Shown: in pieces, positions 26,329 through 35,263 of the stretch
How positions within the stretch are numbered: the first letter of the stretch is position 1
How the letters are laid out: the number at the start of each line of letters is the position of its first letter
Assembly: GCF_031085175.1 (NCBI RefSeq)
Contig: NZ_JAVHUY010000019.1
Span: 1-64,000 of the forward strand
Length of the DNA: 64,000 nt
Direction of reading: 5' to 3'
From: Phytohabitans maris
GTDB taxonomy: Bacteria; Actinomycetota; Actinomycetes; Mycobacteriales; Micromonosporaceae
The notes under the pieces: model-generated
The model's input: only the letters and a program-made list of their open reading frames with translations
Told to the model about the DNA's origin: nothing
The model's database searches: none
Program-made: the position numbers and the translations under genes

Positions 26329-26357
26329 TGACGACATCTGTCAGGCACTGACAGATT
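26329..26357 (+). promoter_or_regulatory. MFS promoter and TetR operator
   Basis: A -35 TTGACG (26329-26334) and -10 CAGATT (26352-26357) are 17 bases apart. The perfect repeat CTGTCAG-GCA-CTGACAG (26338-26354) fills the spacer and overlaps the -10, the position of a repressor site. The -10 ends 7 bases before the ATG, so the mRNA is likely leaderless. Confidence 0.7.
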
Positions 26358-26364
26358 CGCTCTC

Positions 26365-27963
26365 ATGTCACAGGCAACCCTGACCCGGCCCGGTGGGCCG
26401 AACACCGACCTACGGCGGCCCAGCCGTCGCGGCCACGGTCATCCCTGGCTGACCCTCCTGGCCGTAGCCCTCGGCGTGATGGTCGTGGGCCTCGACGCGA
26501 CGGTCGTGGCCATCGCCAACCCGGCGATCGCCCGCGATCTCGGCGCCGACTTCGCCCAGCTCCAGTGGGTTACCAACGGCTACCTGCTCGCGCTCGCGGT
26601 GTCCCTGATCGTCGCCGGGCGCCTCGCCGACCGGTTCGGCCGCAAGACCGTCTTCCTCGTCGGCGTCGCGGGCTTCGCGATCGCCTCGGTGGCGGTGGGG
26701 CTCTCCGGTTCGATCGAGATGGTGATCTTCTGGCGGGTGATGCAGGGCTTCGCCGGCGCGCTGCTCCAGCCGGCCAGCCTCGCGATCCTTCGCAACACGT
26801 TCCCGGCCGAAAAACTCAACATGGCCATCGGCATCTGGGCCGGCACCTCCGGCCTGGCCATCGCCAGCGGCCCCATTGTGGCCGGCCTGCTCGTGGAGAA
26901 CGCGAGCTGGGAGTGGGTCTTCTTCCTCAACGGCCCGGTCGCCGCCGTGGCGATCCTGCTGGGCCTGTGGGTGGTGCGGCAGTCGCGCGACCCCGAGGCC
27001 GCCGGCTCGTTCGACCTGCCCGGCGTCGGGCTGCTCTCCGCGGCCCTGTTCAGCCTCGTCTGGGGCCTGATCAAGGCGCAGGAGTACGGCTTTGGCGACA
27101 TCGTCCCGCTCGGTTTCTTCGCCGGGGCGGCGGTGCTGGGCACGGCGTTCATCCTCCGCGAACGCTGGGCCGCGCACCCGCTGATGCCGCTCGGGCTCTT
27201 CCGCGACCGATCGTTCTCGGCCGGCACCGGGCTGGCGATGCTGGGCTTCTTCGCCCTCTTCGGCTCGTTCTTCTTCCTGACCCTGTATCTGCAGCAGGTG
27301 CACGGCATGAGCCCGGTCGACGCGGGCGTACGCCTGCTGCCGATGACCGCGACGTTCATCGTGGCCTCGCCGGTGGCCGGTGCGCTCACCGCCCGGTTCG
27401 GCCCGCGCCCGCCGCTCGTGATCGGCATGTTGCTGACCTCGGTCGCGCTCTTCGCGCTCTCCCGGATCGGTGTGCAGGCCGACTACCTGTCGCTCTGGCC
27501 GTGGTTCATCGTGATCGGCATGGGCTTCGGCATGGTGCTGGTGGGCAGCACCGAGGCCATCGTCGGCAACGCGCCGGTACACCTGGCCGGGCTCGCCGGC
27601 GGCATCCAGCAGACCGCGGCCCAGCTCGGGGGCGTGCTCGGCACCACGGTGTTCGGCACGATCCTGGCCACCCGGGTCGGCGACGTACTGGTCGAGAAGC
27701 TGACCGGTGCCGGGGTGCCGGCAGAGATGGCACCGGGCTTCACGGCCGCCGAGGACTACGTGGCACAGGGGGTCGCACCGGTACCGCCGGGCGCGCCGCA
27801 GCCGCTCGCCGACGCGATCACGACCGGCAGCCACCTGGCGTTCATGACGGGCTTTCAGGGCGCGCTGACGGTGGGTGCGGCGATCGCGCTGCTGGCGGCG
27901 GTCGCGGCGCTGCTCGTCCGGCGCGGGGAGAACACCACGGCGGGAGCCCACGCGGGGGTCTGA
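26365..27963 (+). CDS. MFS transporter, DHA2 family (EmrB/QacA-type drug efflux)
   Basis: A 532-residue protein with 14 predicted transmembrane helices. Family motifs include LDATVVAIANPAIA in the first helix, GYLLALAVSLIVAGRLADRFGRK (motif A, split here as RLADRFGRK) and the motif C-like GTSGLAIASGPIVAGLL in helix 5. DHA2 pumps export drugs or metabolites by proton antiport. It is divergent from its TetR regulator and ends at a strong bidirectional terminator. Substrate unknown. Confidence 0.94.
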   Translation: MSQATLTRPGGPNTDLRRPSRRGHGHPWLTLLAVALGVMVVGLDATVVAIANPAIARDLGADFAQLQWVTNGYLLALAVSLIVAGRLADRFGRKTVFLVGVAGFAIASVAVGLSGSIEMVIFWRVMQGFAGALLQPASLAILRNTFPAEKLNMAIGIWAGTSGLAIASGPIVAGLLVENASWEWVFFLNGPVAAVAILLGLWVVRQSRDPEAAGSFDLPGVGLLSAALFSLVWGLIKAQEYGFGDIVPLGFFAGAAVLGTAFILRERWAAHPLMPLGLFRDRSFSAGTGLAMLGFFALFGSFFFLTLYLQQVHGMSPVDAGVRLLPMTATFIVASPVAGALTARFGPRPPLVIGMLLTSVALFALSRIGVQADYLSLWPWFIVIGMGFGMVLVGSTEAIVGNAPVHLAGLAGGIQQTAAQLGGVLGTTVFGTILATRVGDVLVEKLTGAGVPAEMAPGFTAAEDYVAQGVAPVPPGAPQPLADAITTGSHLAFMTGFQGALTVGAAIALLAAVAALLVRRGENTTAGAHAGV

Positions 27964-27976
27964 TCAACACTCCATG

Positions 27977-28011
27977 TCGAGGGCGCTCCGCGGGCGGCGG
28001 GGCGCCCTCGA
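27977..28011. terminator. Bidirectional terminator between convergent genes
   Basis: TCGAGGGCGC (27977-27986) pairs with GCGCCCTCGA (28002-28011), a perfect 10-bp stem between the MFS and glutamate-cysteine ligase stops. Confidence 0.8.
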
Positions 28012-29490
28012 TCATTCGACCGGCCAGGTGTGTACCGGCTCGTTGGTGCGCTGGAAACGGCCGTACCGCTGGAGCATGTCATGCAGTGCCTCGCCGCGGT
28101 CGAGGTCGCGGCGGCGCTCGGCGGCGGTCACCGCCTCGGTCTGCCACACCGCGCCGTTACGTTGCAGCAGGCAGCGCTGCTCGATGATGCCGAGCAGCCG
28201 GTCGCGCAGCGCCGGGTCGACGCCGAAGCGGTCGAGCCCCGCGTACGCCTTGGGCAGCAAGGACTCCAGCACCAGGTCGGTGACCCGGATCTCGCCCACG
28301 CGGGGCCAGTGGACCGTCGCCTCGATGCCCCGTCGGGCGGCGGTGTGGAAGTTCTCCTCGGCCGCGCTGAACGTCAGCTGCGACCAGATCGGCCGGTCCG
28401 CCTCGGCCAGCTCCCGGGTCAGTCCAAAGTAGAACGCCGCGTTGGCGAGCATGTCGACGACCGTGGGACCGGCCGGCAGTACCCGGTTTTCCACGCGCAG
28501 GTGGGGGCGGCCGTTCATCACGTCGTACACCGGACGGTTCCACCGGTAGACCGTGCCGTTGTGCAGCCGCAGCTCACCCAGGTGCGGTACGCCGCCGGCG
28601 TGCAGCACCTCGACCGGGTCCTCGTCGTCGCAGATCGGCAGCAGCGGCGAGAAGTAGCGCACGTTCTCCTCGAACAGGTCGAAGATCGACGTGATCCACC
28701 GCTCGCCGAACCACACCCGCGGGCGTACCCCCTGGGCCTTGAGCTCGTCCGGCCGGGTGTCGGTGGCCTGCTCGAACAGGGCGATGCGGGTCTCCGCCCA
28801 GAGCCGCCTCCCGTACAGGAAAGGGGAATTCGCCCCGATGGCCACCTGGATGGCGGAGATCGCCTGCGACGCGTTCCAGTAGTCGGCGAAGCTCTCCGGC
28901 GAGACCTGGAGGTGAAACTGGACGCTCGTGCAGGCCGCCTCCGGCGCGATCGAGTCGGTGTAGGTCTGCAGCCGCTCGACGCCCCGGATGTCCAGCTCGA
29001 TGTCTTCGCCCCGGGCCGCCACGATCTGCTCGTTGAGCACCCGGTACCGCTCGTTGGCCGAGATGTTGTCGAGCACCAGGTGGTGCGACGTCAACGTGGG
29101 CAGGATCCCGATCAGGATGATCGTGGAGTCGGCCTTGACCGCCCGGTGCTCGGCCCGGCCCAGGCTCGCCTGCAGGTCTTCCTCGTAGTCGGCGAAGCCC
29201 TCGCCCTCGATGAGGCGGGGTCGCGCGTTCAGCTCCAGGTTGAACTGCCCGAGCTCGGTCTGGAACGTCGGGTCGGCCAGGTTGGCCAGGATCTCCGCGT
29301 TGCGCATCGCCGGCTCGGCCTCGCTGTCGACCAGGTTGAGCTCGATCTCCAGGCCCGTCGTGGGACGCTCGGCGTCGAAGCCGAAATCGTCGAGCATCAG
29401 CGCGAAGACGTCCAGGCACCGGCGCACCTTCTGCCGGTACCGGGTGCGGTCCTCCCGGGAGAACGCACCCTGCGAGACGTCCTTCCCCAT
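28012..29490 (-). CDS. Glutamate-cysteine ligase family protein (GCS2-type)
   Basis: A 492-residue carboxylate-amine ligase. Recognisable parts are the ATP/glutamate site GLEIELNLVDSEAEPAMRN, ELGQFNLELNARPR, HLQVSPESFADYWNASQAI and RVENRVLPAGPTVVD near the C terminus. The family forms gamma-glutamyl amide bonds, with glutathione, mycothiol-related or ergothioneine precursors as possible products; the true substrate is not clear because actinobacteria mostly lack glutathione. The ATG at 29490 has an AGGGG site; a longer in-frame start (29592) adds a basic extension without a ribosome site. Confidence 0.85.
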   Translation of the reverse strand: MGKDVSQGAFSREDRTRYRQKVRRCLDVFALMLDDFGFDAERPTTGLEIELNLVDSEAEPAMRNAEILANLADPTFQTELGQFNLELNARPRLIEGEGFADYEEDLQASLGRAEHRAVKADSTIILIGILPTLTSHHLVLDNISANERYRVLNEQIVAARGEDIELDIRGVERLQTYTDSIAPEAACTSVQFHLQVSPESFADYWNASQAISAIQVAIGANSPFLYGRRLWAETRIALFEQATDTRPDELKAQGVRPRVWFGERWITSIFDLFEENVRYFSPLLPICDDEDPVEVLHAGGVPHLGELRLHNGTVYRWNRPVYDVMNGRPHLRVENRVLPAGPTVVDMLANAAFYFGLTRELAEADRPIWSQLTFSAAEENFHTAARRGIEATVHWPRVGEIRVTDLVLESLLPKAYAGLDRFGVDPALRDRLLGIIEQRCLLQRNGAVWQTEAVTAAERRRDLDRGEALHDMLQRYGRFQRTNEPVHTWPVE

Positions 29491-29802
29491 ACAGCCCCTC
29501 CCGGCGCGCGCACGGCGATACGGGCGCCGTCGCAGAGACACCATTCGTGGCGCTTGGTGCTGAATCGTCATGCCGCGGGCACGCGACACCACGAGAGCAC
29601 CCGGAATGGCATCCCCCCACTCGGCGCGGTGACCTTCACGTTAGGAGCGTGGTCGCCGCTTGGGCTAGGGACAAAACAGGCACATATCACCGGTCGTGAG
29701 CAGGGGAGCGCGCTTAGTCCACCTAAGCAATATGCCCCGGTAACCGCGAAACTGGTCACCGGGGCACATTGTGGACAGACATGAGGAGCGTGGTGCGGCG
29801 CC
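29491..29802. other. Intergenic region, 312 bases
   Basis: It holds the upstream region of the ligase gene and the YceI terminator at 29733-29766. No gene or tRNA was seen in the remainder. Confidence 0.5.
29733..29766 (-). terminator. Terminator of the YceI gene
   Basis: TGCCCCGGTAACC (29733-29745) and GGTCACCGGGGCA (29754-29766) pair with one mismatch around an 8-base loop, 36 bases after the YceI stop. Confidence 0.75.
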
Positions 29803-30378
29803 TTACTGGCGGATGGCTTCGCCCTCGATCTCGATCTTGACCTTCTTGCCCACCATCACGCCGCCGGTCTCCAGTGCGACGTTCCAGGTCAGGCCGAAGT
29901 CCTCGCGGTCGATCTCGGTGCTGGCGCTGAACCCGAAGATGTCCTTGCCGTACGGGCTACGGCCGACACCCTCGAACTCGACCTTGAGCTCGACCGGGCG
30001 GGTGACGTCCTTGATGGTGAGGTCGCCGGCGAGCACGAACTCGTTGCCGCGGTGCGACTTCACACCCGTGCTGGTGAACTGCAGCGTCGGGTACTTCTCG
30101 GCCTCGAGGAAGTCGCCGCTGCGCAGGTGGTTGTCCCGGTCGGCCTGGCCGGTGGTGATGCTTGCCGCCTGGATGGTCGCCACGACGGACGACTGCAGCG
30201 GGTCCTCGGCAATGGTGATCGTGGCGGTCGCCTCGTCGAACCCACCGCGCACCTTGCTCACCATCATGTGGCGAACGGTGAAGCCCACCACCTTGTGCGC
30301 GGCGTCGAGATCGTACGTCCCCGCCGTCGGGATGGTCAGGCCCTCGAACTGCCGGGTGACTGCCGACGTGTCGGTCAT
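29803..30378 (-). CDS. YceI family protein
   Basis: A 191-residue lipocalin-like protein: AGTYDLDAAHKVVGFTVRHMMVSKVRGGF at the start (the YceI signature, cited here as DLDAAHKVVGFTVRHMMVSK), DRDNHLRSGDFLEAEKYPTL in the middle and RVELKVEF-type strands at the end. YceI proteins bind polyisoprenoid or amide lipids in a beta-barrel pocket. No signal peptide is seen, so it is cytoplasmic here. It is divergent from a MarR regulator, which probably controls it. The ATG is preceded by GGAGG (in the minus-strand sense). Confidence 0.93.
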   Translation of the reverse strand: MTDTSAVTRQFEGLTIPTAGTYDLDAAHKVVGFTVRHMMVSKVRGGFDEATATITIAEDPLQSSVVATIQAASITTGQADRDNHLRSGDFLEAEKYPTLQFTSTGVKSHRGNEFVLAGDLTIKDVTRPVELKVEFEGVGRSPYGKDIFGFSASTEIDREDFGLTWNVALETGGVMVGKKVKIEIEGEAIRQ

Positions 30379-30405
30379 GGGATACTCCTCCAGGGAAAGT
30401 TCTTG

Positions 30406-30433
30406 ATAGTTCTACCTTTGCCCAAGCAACTAT
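30406..30433. promoter_or_regulatory. Possible MarR operator between yceI and marR
   Basis: ATAGTT (30406-30411) and AACTAT (30428-30433) form an inverted repeat in the unusually AT-rich divergent gap. The spacing of 16 bases is wide for a MarR site, so this is tentative. Confidence 0.3.
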
Positions 30434-30466
30434 ACGCACGGCAATATTCCGCGTGTCAAGGGGTGC

Positions 30467-30472
30467 TACGCT
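30467..30472 (+). promoter_or_regulatory. -10 element of a leaderless promoter for the MarR gene
   Basis: TACGCT ends six bases before the GTG at 30479; no ribosome site is visible. Confidence 0.55.
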
Positions 30473-30478
30473 GTACAG

Positions 30479-31045
30479 GTGTCCGATGACCTCTTCGACG
30501 ACCCGCGGCTGACCGCCGCCGGGCTGTTCTTCGAGGTGCACACGGGGCTCAACGCCCGGTTCGCCGCGCAGCTATGTGGGCACGGCCTCTCACCGGTCGA
30601 GTTCGAGGTCCTCATGCGCCTCGCCCGCTCTCCGGGCCACCAGCTCCGGATGACCGACCTGGCGTCCCAGACGTCGCTCTCGACCAGTGGCGTCACCCGC
30701 GTCGTCGATCGCATGGAGCGCGATCGCTACATCATGCGCCGTGCCTGCCCGTCCGACCGCCGTAGTTCGTACGCGGTGATCACGCAGAGCGGCCTCACCA
30801 AGCTGGAGCAGCTCCTCCCCGAGCACCTCGCGCTGATCGAGCAGTGGTTTACCGGCCAGCTGCCGGCCGACCAGCTCGACACCGTTCTCGACGCGCTGCG
30901 CACGATCCGCGACGCGGTCCACCCCGGCGCCACCGCCGGCTCTTCGGCCGGTGACGGCGAGCGAGCCGCGCAGGGCCGGTCCCGCCCAGAGGAGCGGGGC
31001 GAGCCGTCGAGCGACGCGTCCGAGCGCGTCGTGGTCGAGGTGTGA
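30479..31045 (+). CDS. MarR-family transcriptional regulator
   Basis: A 188-residue winged-helix protein. The DNA-binding region is about residues 38-100: LSPVEFEVLMRLARSPGHQL, MTDLASQTSLSTSGVTRVVD (recognition helix) and a wing with RRACPSDRRSSYAVIT. A helical C-terminal dimer segment is followed by a charged, disordered tail of about 45 residues. It is divergent from the YceI gene, a common actinobacterial pairing, and likely represses it. The GTG at 30479 fits a leaderless promoter. Confidence 0.92.
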   Translation: MSDDLFDDPRLTAAGLFFEVHTGLNARFAAQLCGHGLSPVEFEVLMRLARSPGHQLRMTDLASQTSLSTSGVTRVVDRMERDRYIMRRACPSDRRSSYAVITQSGLTKLEQLLPEHLALIEQWFTGQLPADQLDTVLDALRTIRDAVHPGATAGSSAGDGERAAQGRSRPEERGEPSSDASERVVVEV

Positions 31046-31249
31046 CACAGAGAGATACCAATCAGGCCTGACCGGCAGAAAGACCGGCAGAAGTGATTTG
31101 ACGACTCCTGCAACTAGGTCTTAAGCGGACAAACATCCTCGTAGACGTGGCTAGCGTGCAGCGCACGGGAGGGGCACCACGGGGGTGCGGCGCGGGCGGG
31201 TCGAGGGGGACCCGAGTCGGGGGGCGTCTCCGTTCGCGCCGCCTACGAG

Positions 31250-31378
31250 GTGATCAGGGCGCGGGGCCCCCCCGGCGGGCGGGGGCGGTGGGGGGGGCCG
31301 GGGGGGCGCCCCGCCTCCCGGGCCCCCCGCCCCCCCCCACCGCGGTACTCGCGTCGGCTTGGCGGGCGCCCTGATCAC
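31250..31378. repeat. 129-bp inverted-repeat element with G- and C-homopolymer tracts
   Basis: Outer arms GTGATCAGGGCGC (31250-31262) and GCGCCCTGATCAC (31366-31378) are perfect 13-bp repeats. Inside, GCGGTGGGGGGGG (31285-31297) pairs with the C9-containing arm ending CCACCGC (31330-31343), with further G7 and C7 runs between. The top strand could form G-quadruplexes. It could be a mobile palindrome or a remnant; homopolymer lengths may contain sequencing error. Confidence 0.65.
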
Positions 31379-31392
31379 GCGGTCTTCCGGGC

Positions 31393-31433
31393 CCCGACGG
31401 AAACGTGGAGCGAAGCGGAGCGTTTTCGTCGGG
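31393..31433 (-). terminator. Terminator of the STAND regulator gene
   Basis: CCCGACGGAAACG (31393-31405) and CGTTTTCGTCGGG (31421-31433) pair at 12 of 13 positions, starting 4 bases after the stop codon. Confidence 0.7.
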
Positions 31434-31437
31434 TGGT

Positions 31438-33960
31438 TCATCCGCCGATGAGTGCCCGCTCCCGGGGCAGCAGCGTGATGCCGCCCTCCTTGCAGACCGA
31501 GGTCAGCCAGTCGACGACCGAGCGCCGGGCCTCCGGCTCCTCGGTACTGGCCACGAGCCAGACCAGCGCCTCGGCCACGTCACGCAGGTCGTGCCCGCCG
31601 GCGTACGCCTGGGCCGCCGCGTTGAACCACTCCGCCGCCGACTCCTTGTCGCCGCGCTGGAACGCCAGGATCGCCTCGATCGAGGCCGCCTCACCGGACT
31701 CCACCCGACCCAGCGCCAGCCGTTCCGGCGTCGCCGGCTCGGACGCGGCCATCAGCTGCCTGATCTCCGCAAGCACCACGCGCGCCTCGTCGACCTGGCC
31801 GGCCTGGGCGTGGGCCCGCCCGATCGTGCCGAGCACCCGCCGCCGGTGGCCCGGATCGCCGAGCTCGGCCAGCGCGGCGATGGCCCGCCGCCCCACCGCC
31901 TCAGCCTCCGCGTACCGGCCGTCGAGGCGGGCCACCTCCGCGAGGTTGGCCCGGGCCAGCGCGCGCAGCCGGTGCTCGCCGCACTCCGCCGCGAGCCGGT
32001 CGACCTGGGCCAGGCGGCGGCGGGCGGCCCGCAGGTCACCGGCCCGGATCTCGTGCCAGGTGAGGTTGTTCTGGGCCACCGCCATGTCCCGGATCCGCCC
32101 GGCCCGGCTCGCCAGTGCCAGCACCGCCTCGCCGTGGCGGCGTGCCTCGTCGTACCCGCCGGTGGTCATCCACAGCGCGCAGAGCAGGCTGCGCGCGGCG
32201 AGCTCGCCGGTCAGGTCGCCGGCACGCTGGAACTCGGTCAGCGCGGCCTCGGCCGCCGGCAACTCCTCGGCGCCACCGCCGTGCTCGGCCGCGAGCTGCC
32301 CCACGCCGACGCCGGCCCAGGCGCGGACGATCGGGTCGGCGTCGGCGGTACGCGGGTCGTCGAGCAGCCGCCGCAGCCACTGCCGGCCGGGCACGTCCCG
32401 CCCGCGGAAGCGCCACCACCGGGGCAGCCCGGCCGCGAGCCGGATCGCGGTGTGCGGGTCGTCGTTGGCCGAGTACGCCAGCGCGGCCCACAGGTCACTG
32501 GCGACGTCGTCGAGGCGGCCGACCGCGGCGGAGAAGTTGCCGCCGGCCAGCTCGGGAGCCGTACGGGCGGCCAGGGCGGCGAAGACGACCGCGTGCCGGC
32601 GGCGGATCCGGCCCAGCTCGCCGTTGGCCGCGGCCCGCTCGGTGGCGAAGTCGCGTACGACGTCGAGGAGGCGAAAGCGGAAGGGGCCCGAGCCGCGTAC
32701 GCTCAGCAGCCCGAGCGCGATCAGGCGGTCCAGCAGCTCGACCGGATCACCGCCGGCGGCCTGCCCGGTCTCGTCGGCGAGCATCGACTCCGCGAGGTCG
32801 ACCGACCAGCGGTTGCGAAACGCGGAGAGCCGGCGCAGCGCCCGCCGCTCGTCCGCCTCCAGCAGCCGGTAGCTGGCGGCGACCGCGTCCCGGAGCGTGA
32901 CGGTCACCGCCTCGCGGGTGGCCGGTGCCGTCCGGGCGGCGTCCCCGCGCGGTTCGGCGGGGGCCGGGCCGGCCAGGTCGAGCACGCGGTCGCCGTACCG
33001 GTTGAGGATCTCGTTGAGGTCGAGCACCCGGCCGCGGGCGGCCGCCAGCTCCAGGGCGAGCGGTAGCCCACCGAGCCGCCGTACCAGGCCGATCAGCGCC
33101 CCGACCTCGTCCGGCTCCAGCGGCTCGCGGCGCACCTGCCGGAGCCGGGCCAGAAACAACGCCGCCGCCGGGTAGCCGGCGGCGGCATCGAGATCCGCCT
33201 GGACGTCGGCCGGCGGCACCTCCAACGGTGTCACCGGCCACACCCGCTCGCCGGGGAGGCCGATCGGGTGCCGCCCCGTGGCCAGCACCCGAAGGGTCGG
33301 CGCGGCCCCGGCGAGCCACGTCAGCGCCACCGCGACCGCGTCCGGTGCCCGCTCGACCGCGTCGACCATGAGCAGCGCGGGCGCGCCGGAGAGCCGCCCG
33401 GCCAGGTCGGCTGCGCGGCCGACGCCGAAGACCGAGGCGATCGCGGCGAGCACGTCGTCCGGCGTCGACACGTCCGACACCACGATCCCGGCGACCCCGG
33501 CCGGATGCGCGGCGGCGGCGCGGTGGGCCACGGCGAGCGCCAGGCCGGTCTTGCCGACCCCGGCCAGGCCGACGAGGCTCACCGTACGGCTGTCCAGCCC
33601 GTCGAGCAGGGCGGCCAGCTCCGCGATGTCGTGGTCGCGCCCGATCAGGTCACCGGCGGGCGGCAGCTCCACTCCGGCCGGCCCACCCGCCGGGGCGGCC
33701 CCGGGCTCCACGCTCGTCCCCCGGGCGGCGTCCAGGAAGTCCGCCCGTTCCCGCCCGGTCAAGCCGAGCGCCTTGGCGAGCAGCTCCATGGTCGTGCGCT
33801 GCGGCCGTGATCGACCGCGCTCGAGGTCACGCACCGTACGAATGCCGACGCCGGCCCGCCCGGCGAGCTCGGCCTGGGTGAGGCCGGCCGCCAGCCGTTT
33901 GGCGCGCAGCAGCGCGTCAAACGCGGTGGTGCCCTGGTCAGGGCCATGATCCGGGGTCAT
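31438..33960 (-). CDS. HTH-NB-ARC-TPR (STAND) transcriptional regulator
   Basis: An 840-residue signal-transduction ATPase. An XRE helix-turn-helix (about 14-70, LTQAELAGRAGVGIRTVRDL) is followed by an NB-ARC-like NTPase with Walker A GLAGVGKT (131-138), a Walker B-like ALLMVDAVERA and a GLPLALELAAAR motif near 290. A winged-helix region (about 360-440) comes next, and the C-terminal half is helical TPR-like repeats rich in alanine and arginine. These proteins switch by nucleotide-driven assembly when the repeats bind a ligand, and the HTH then acts on promoters. No biosynthetic cluster is adjacent, so the target is unknown. Confidence 0.9.
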   Translation of the reverse strand: MTPDHGPDQGTTAFDALLRAKRLAAGLTQAELAGRAGVGIRTVRDLERGRSRPQRTTMELLAKALGLTGRERADFLDAARGTSVEPGAAPAGGPAGVELPPAGDLIGRDHDIAELAALLDGLDSRTVSLVGLAGVGKTGLALAVAHRAAAAHPAGVAGIVVSDVSTPDDVLAAIASVFGVGRAADLAGRLSGAPALLMVDAVERAPDAVAVALTWLAGAAPTLRVLATGRHPIGLPGERVWPVTPLEVPPADVQADLDAAAGYPAAALFLARLRQVRREPLEPDEVGALIGLVRRLGGLPLALELAAARGRVLDLNEILNRYGDRVLDLAGPAPAEPRGDAARTAPATREAVTVTLRDAVAASYRLLEADERRALRRLSAFRNRWSVDLAESMLADETGQAAGGDPVELLDRLIALGLLSVRGSGPFRFRLLDVVRDFATERAAANGELGRIRRRHAVVFAALAARTAPELAGGNFSAAVGRLDDVASDLWAALAYSANDDPHTAIRLAAGLPRWWRFRGRDVPGRQWLRRLLDDPRTADADPIVRAWAGVGVGQLAAEHGGGAEELPAAEAALTEFQRAGDLTGELAARSLLCALWMTTGGYDEARRHGEAVLALASRAGRIRDMAVAQNNLTWHEIRAGDLRAARRRLAQVDRLAAECGEHRLRALARANLAEVARLDGRYAEAEAVGRRAIAALAELGDPGHRRRVLGTIGRAHAQAGQVDEARVVLAEIRQLMAASEPATPERLALGRVESGEAASIEAILAFQRGDKESAAEWFNAAAQAYAGGHDLRDVAEALVWLVASTEEPEARRSVVDWLTSVCKEGGITLLPRERALIGG

Positions 33961-34090
33961 GGCCAGGAAGAGTACGCATCAGTAGCGACCTTGGGGAGCG
34001 ATGCGTCGCCTCGCCGACCGGCGGAGCTTCGGATACCCGACAGAACAGGCCTCGACGACCCGAACGTCCCACTCGGTAGTGATCGTGCCC

Positions 34091-35230
34091 CTACAGGCCG
34101 AGATCACGCGCGATGATCATCCGCTGCACCTCGGAGGTGCCTTCCCCGATCTCCAGGATCTTCGAGTCCCGCCAGAAGCGGGCGACCGGGAACTCGTTCA
34201 TGAAGCCGTACCCGCCGTGGATCTGGGTCGCCTCGCGGGCGTTGGTCACCGCGGTCTCGCTGGCGTGCAGCTTGGCGATCGCGGCCTGGCGCTTGAAGTC
34301 TTCGCCGGCGAGCATGCGGGCGGCCGCGTCGTAGTACGCCAGGCGGGCGGTGTGCGCGCGCATCTCCATGTCAGCGATCTTGAACTGGATCGCCTGGAAC
34401 GCCCCGATCGGCTGCCCGAACGCGTGCCGCTCCTTGGCGTACTTGACCGACTCGTCGACGCAGCCCTGGGCCAGCCCCACGGCGAGCGCCGCGATCGCGA
34501 TCCGCCCCTCGTCGAGGATCCGCAGGAACTGGGCGAATCCCCGCCCGCGCTGGCCGAGCAGGTTGGCCGCCGGCACCCGGCAGTCGCTGAACGTCAGCTC
34601 GTGCGTGTCGGAGGCGCACCACCCCACCTTCGAGTACCCGGGCTGCACAGTGAAGCCGGGCGTACCGGAGGGCACGATGATCGCCGACAGCTCCTTCGAG
34701 CCGTCCGGGTTGGTGCCGGTGACCGCGGTCACGGTGACCAGGGCGGTGATGTCGGTGCCCGAGTTCGTGATGAACGCCTTGGAGCCGTTGATCACCCACT
34801 CGTCGCCGTCGAGCACCGCGCGGGTCTGCGTGCCGCCGGCGTCCGAGCCGAAGCCCGGCTCGGTGAGGCCGAACGCGGCCAGTGCCTCGCCACTGATCAG
34901 CCCGGGCAGCCACCGCGCCTTCTGCTCCTCGGTGCCGAAGCGGTAGATCGGCATCGCGCCGAGCGAGATCGCCGCCTCCAGCGTGATGGCGACCGACGAG
35001 TCGATCCGGGCCAGCTCCTCCAGCGCCAGGCAGAGCGCGAAGTAGTCGCCGCCCATGCCGCCGTGCTCCTCGGGAAAGGGCAGGCCGAAGAGCCCCATCC
35101 GGCCCATCTGCCGCACGATGTCGTACGGGAAGGCGTGCTGCTCGTAGAACTTGCCGATCACCGGCGCGACCACCTCGCGCGCGAACTCGCGCACGCTCTC
35201 CCTCAGCGCCTCGTGCTCCTGCGTGAGCAT
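34091..35230 (-). CDS. Acyl-CoA dehydrogenase
   Basis: A 379-residue flavoenzyme with the full family fold: AAFGLTEPGFGSDAGGTQTR (FAD/substrate loop), WVINGSKAFITNSG, a catalytic glutamate region ending TQIHGGYGFMNEFPVARFWRD and the closing IGEGTSEVQRMIIARDLGL. It introduces a 2,3 double bond into an acyl-CoA. It lies 33 bases downstream of a carboxyltransferase gene, as in leucine or branched-chain/terpenoid degradation modules, where isovaleryl-CoA or citronellyl-CoA is the substrate; the exact chain is not determinable. Confidence 0.94.
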   Translation of the reverse strand: MLTQEHEALRESVREFAREVVAPVIGKFYEQHAFPYDIVRQMGRMGLFGLPFPEEHGGMGGDYFALCLALEELARIDSSVAITLEAAISLGAMPIYRFGTEEQKARWLPGLISGEALAAFGLTEPGFGSDAGGTQTRAVLDGDEWVINGSKAFITNSGTDITALVTVTAVTGTNPDGSKELSAIIVPSGTPGFTVQPGYSKVGWCASDTHELTFSDCRVPAANLLGQRGRGFAQFLRILDEGRIAIAALAVGLAQGCVDESVKYAKERHAFGQPIGAFQAIQFKIADMEMRAHTARLAYYDAAARMLAGEDFKRQAAIAKLHASETAVTNAREATQIHGGYGFMNEFPVARFWRDSKILEIGEGTSEVQRMIIARDLGL

Positions 35231-35263
35231 GGTCGACTCCTTTTGTTAGACGGGCGTCCTTTG

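Larger units (their letters stand above)
31046..31437. other. Gene-free region dominated by G/C tracts
   Basis: The 392 bases between the MarR and STAND regulator genes contain no credible gene. Frames here are open only because of extreme GC content. It holds the long inverted repeat at 31250-31378 and the terminator at 31393-31433. Confidence 0.7.

Noticed and set aside
31147-31440. Short open frames in the G/C-tract region
   Set aside because: Runs of glycine, proline and arginine from homopolymers; no codon bias or ribosome sites.
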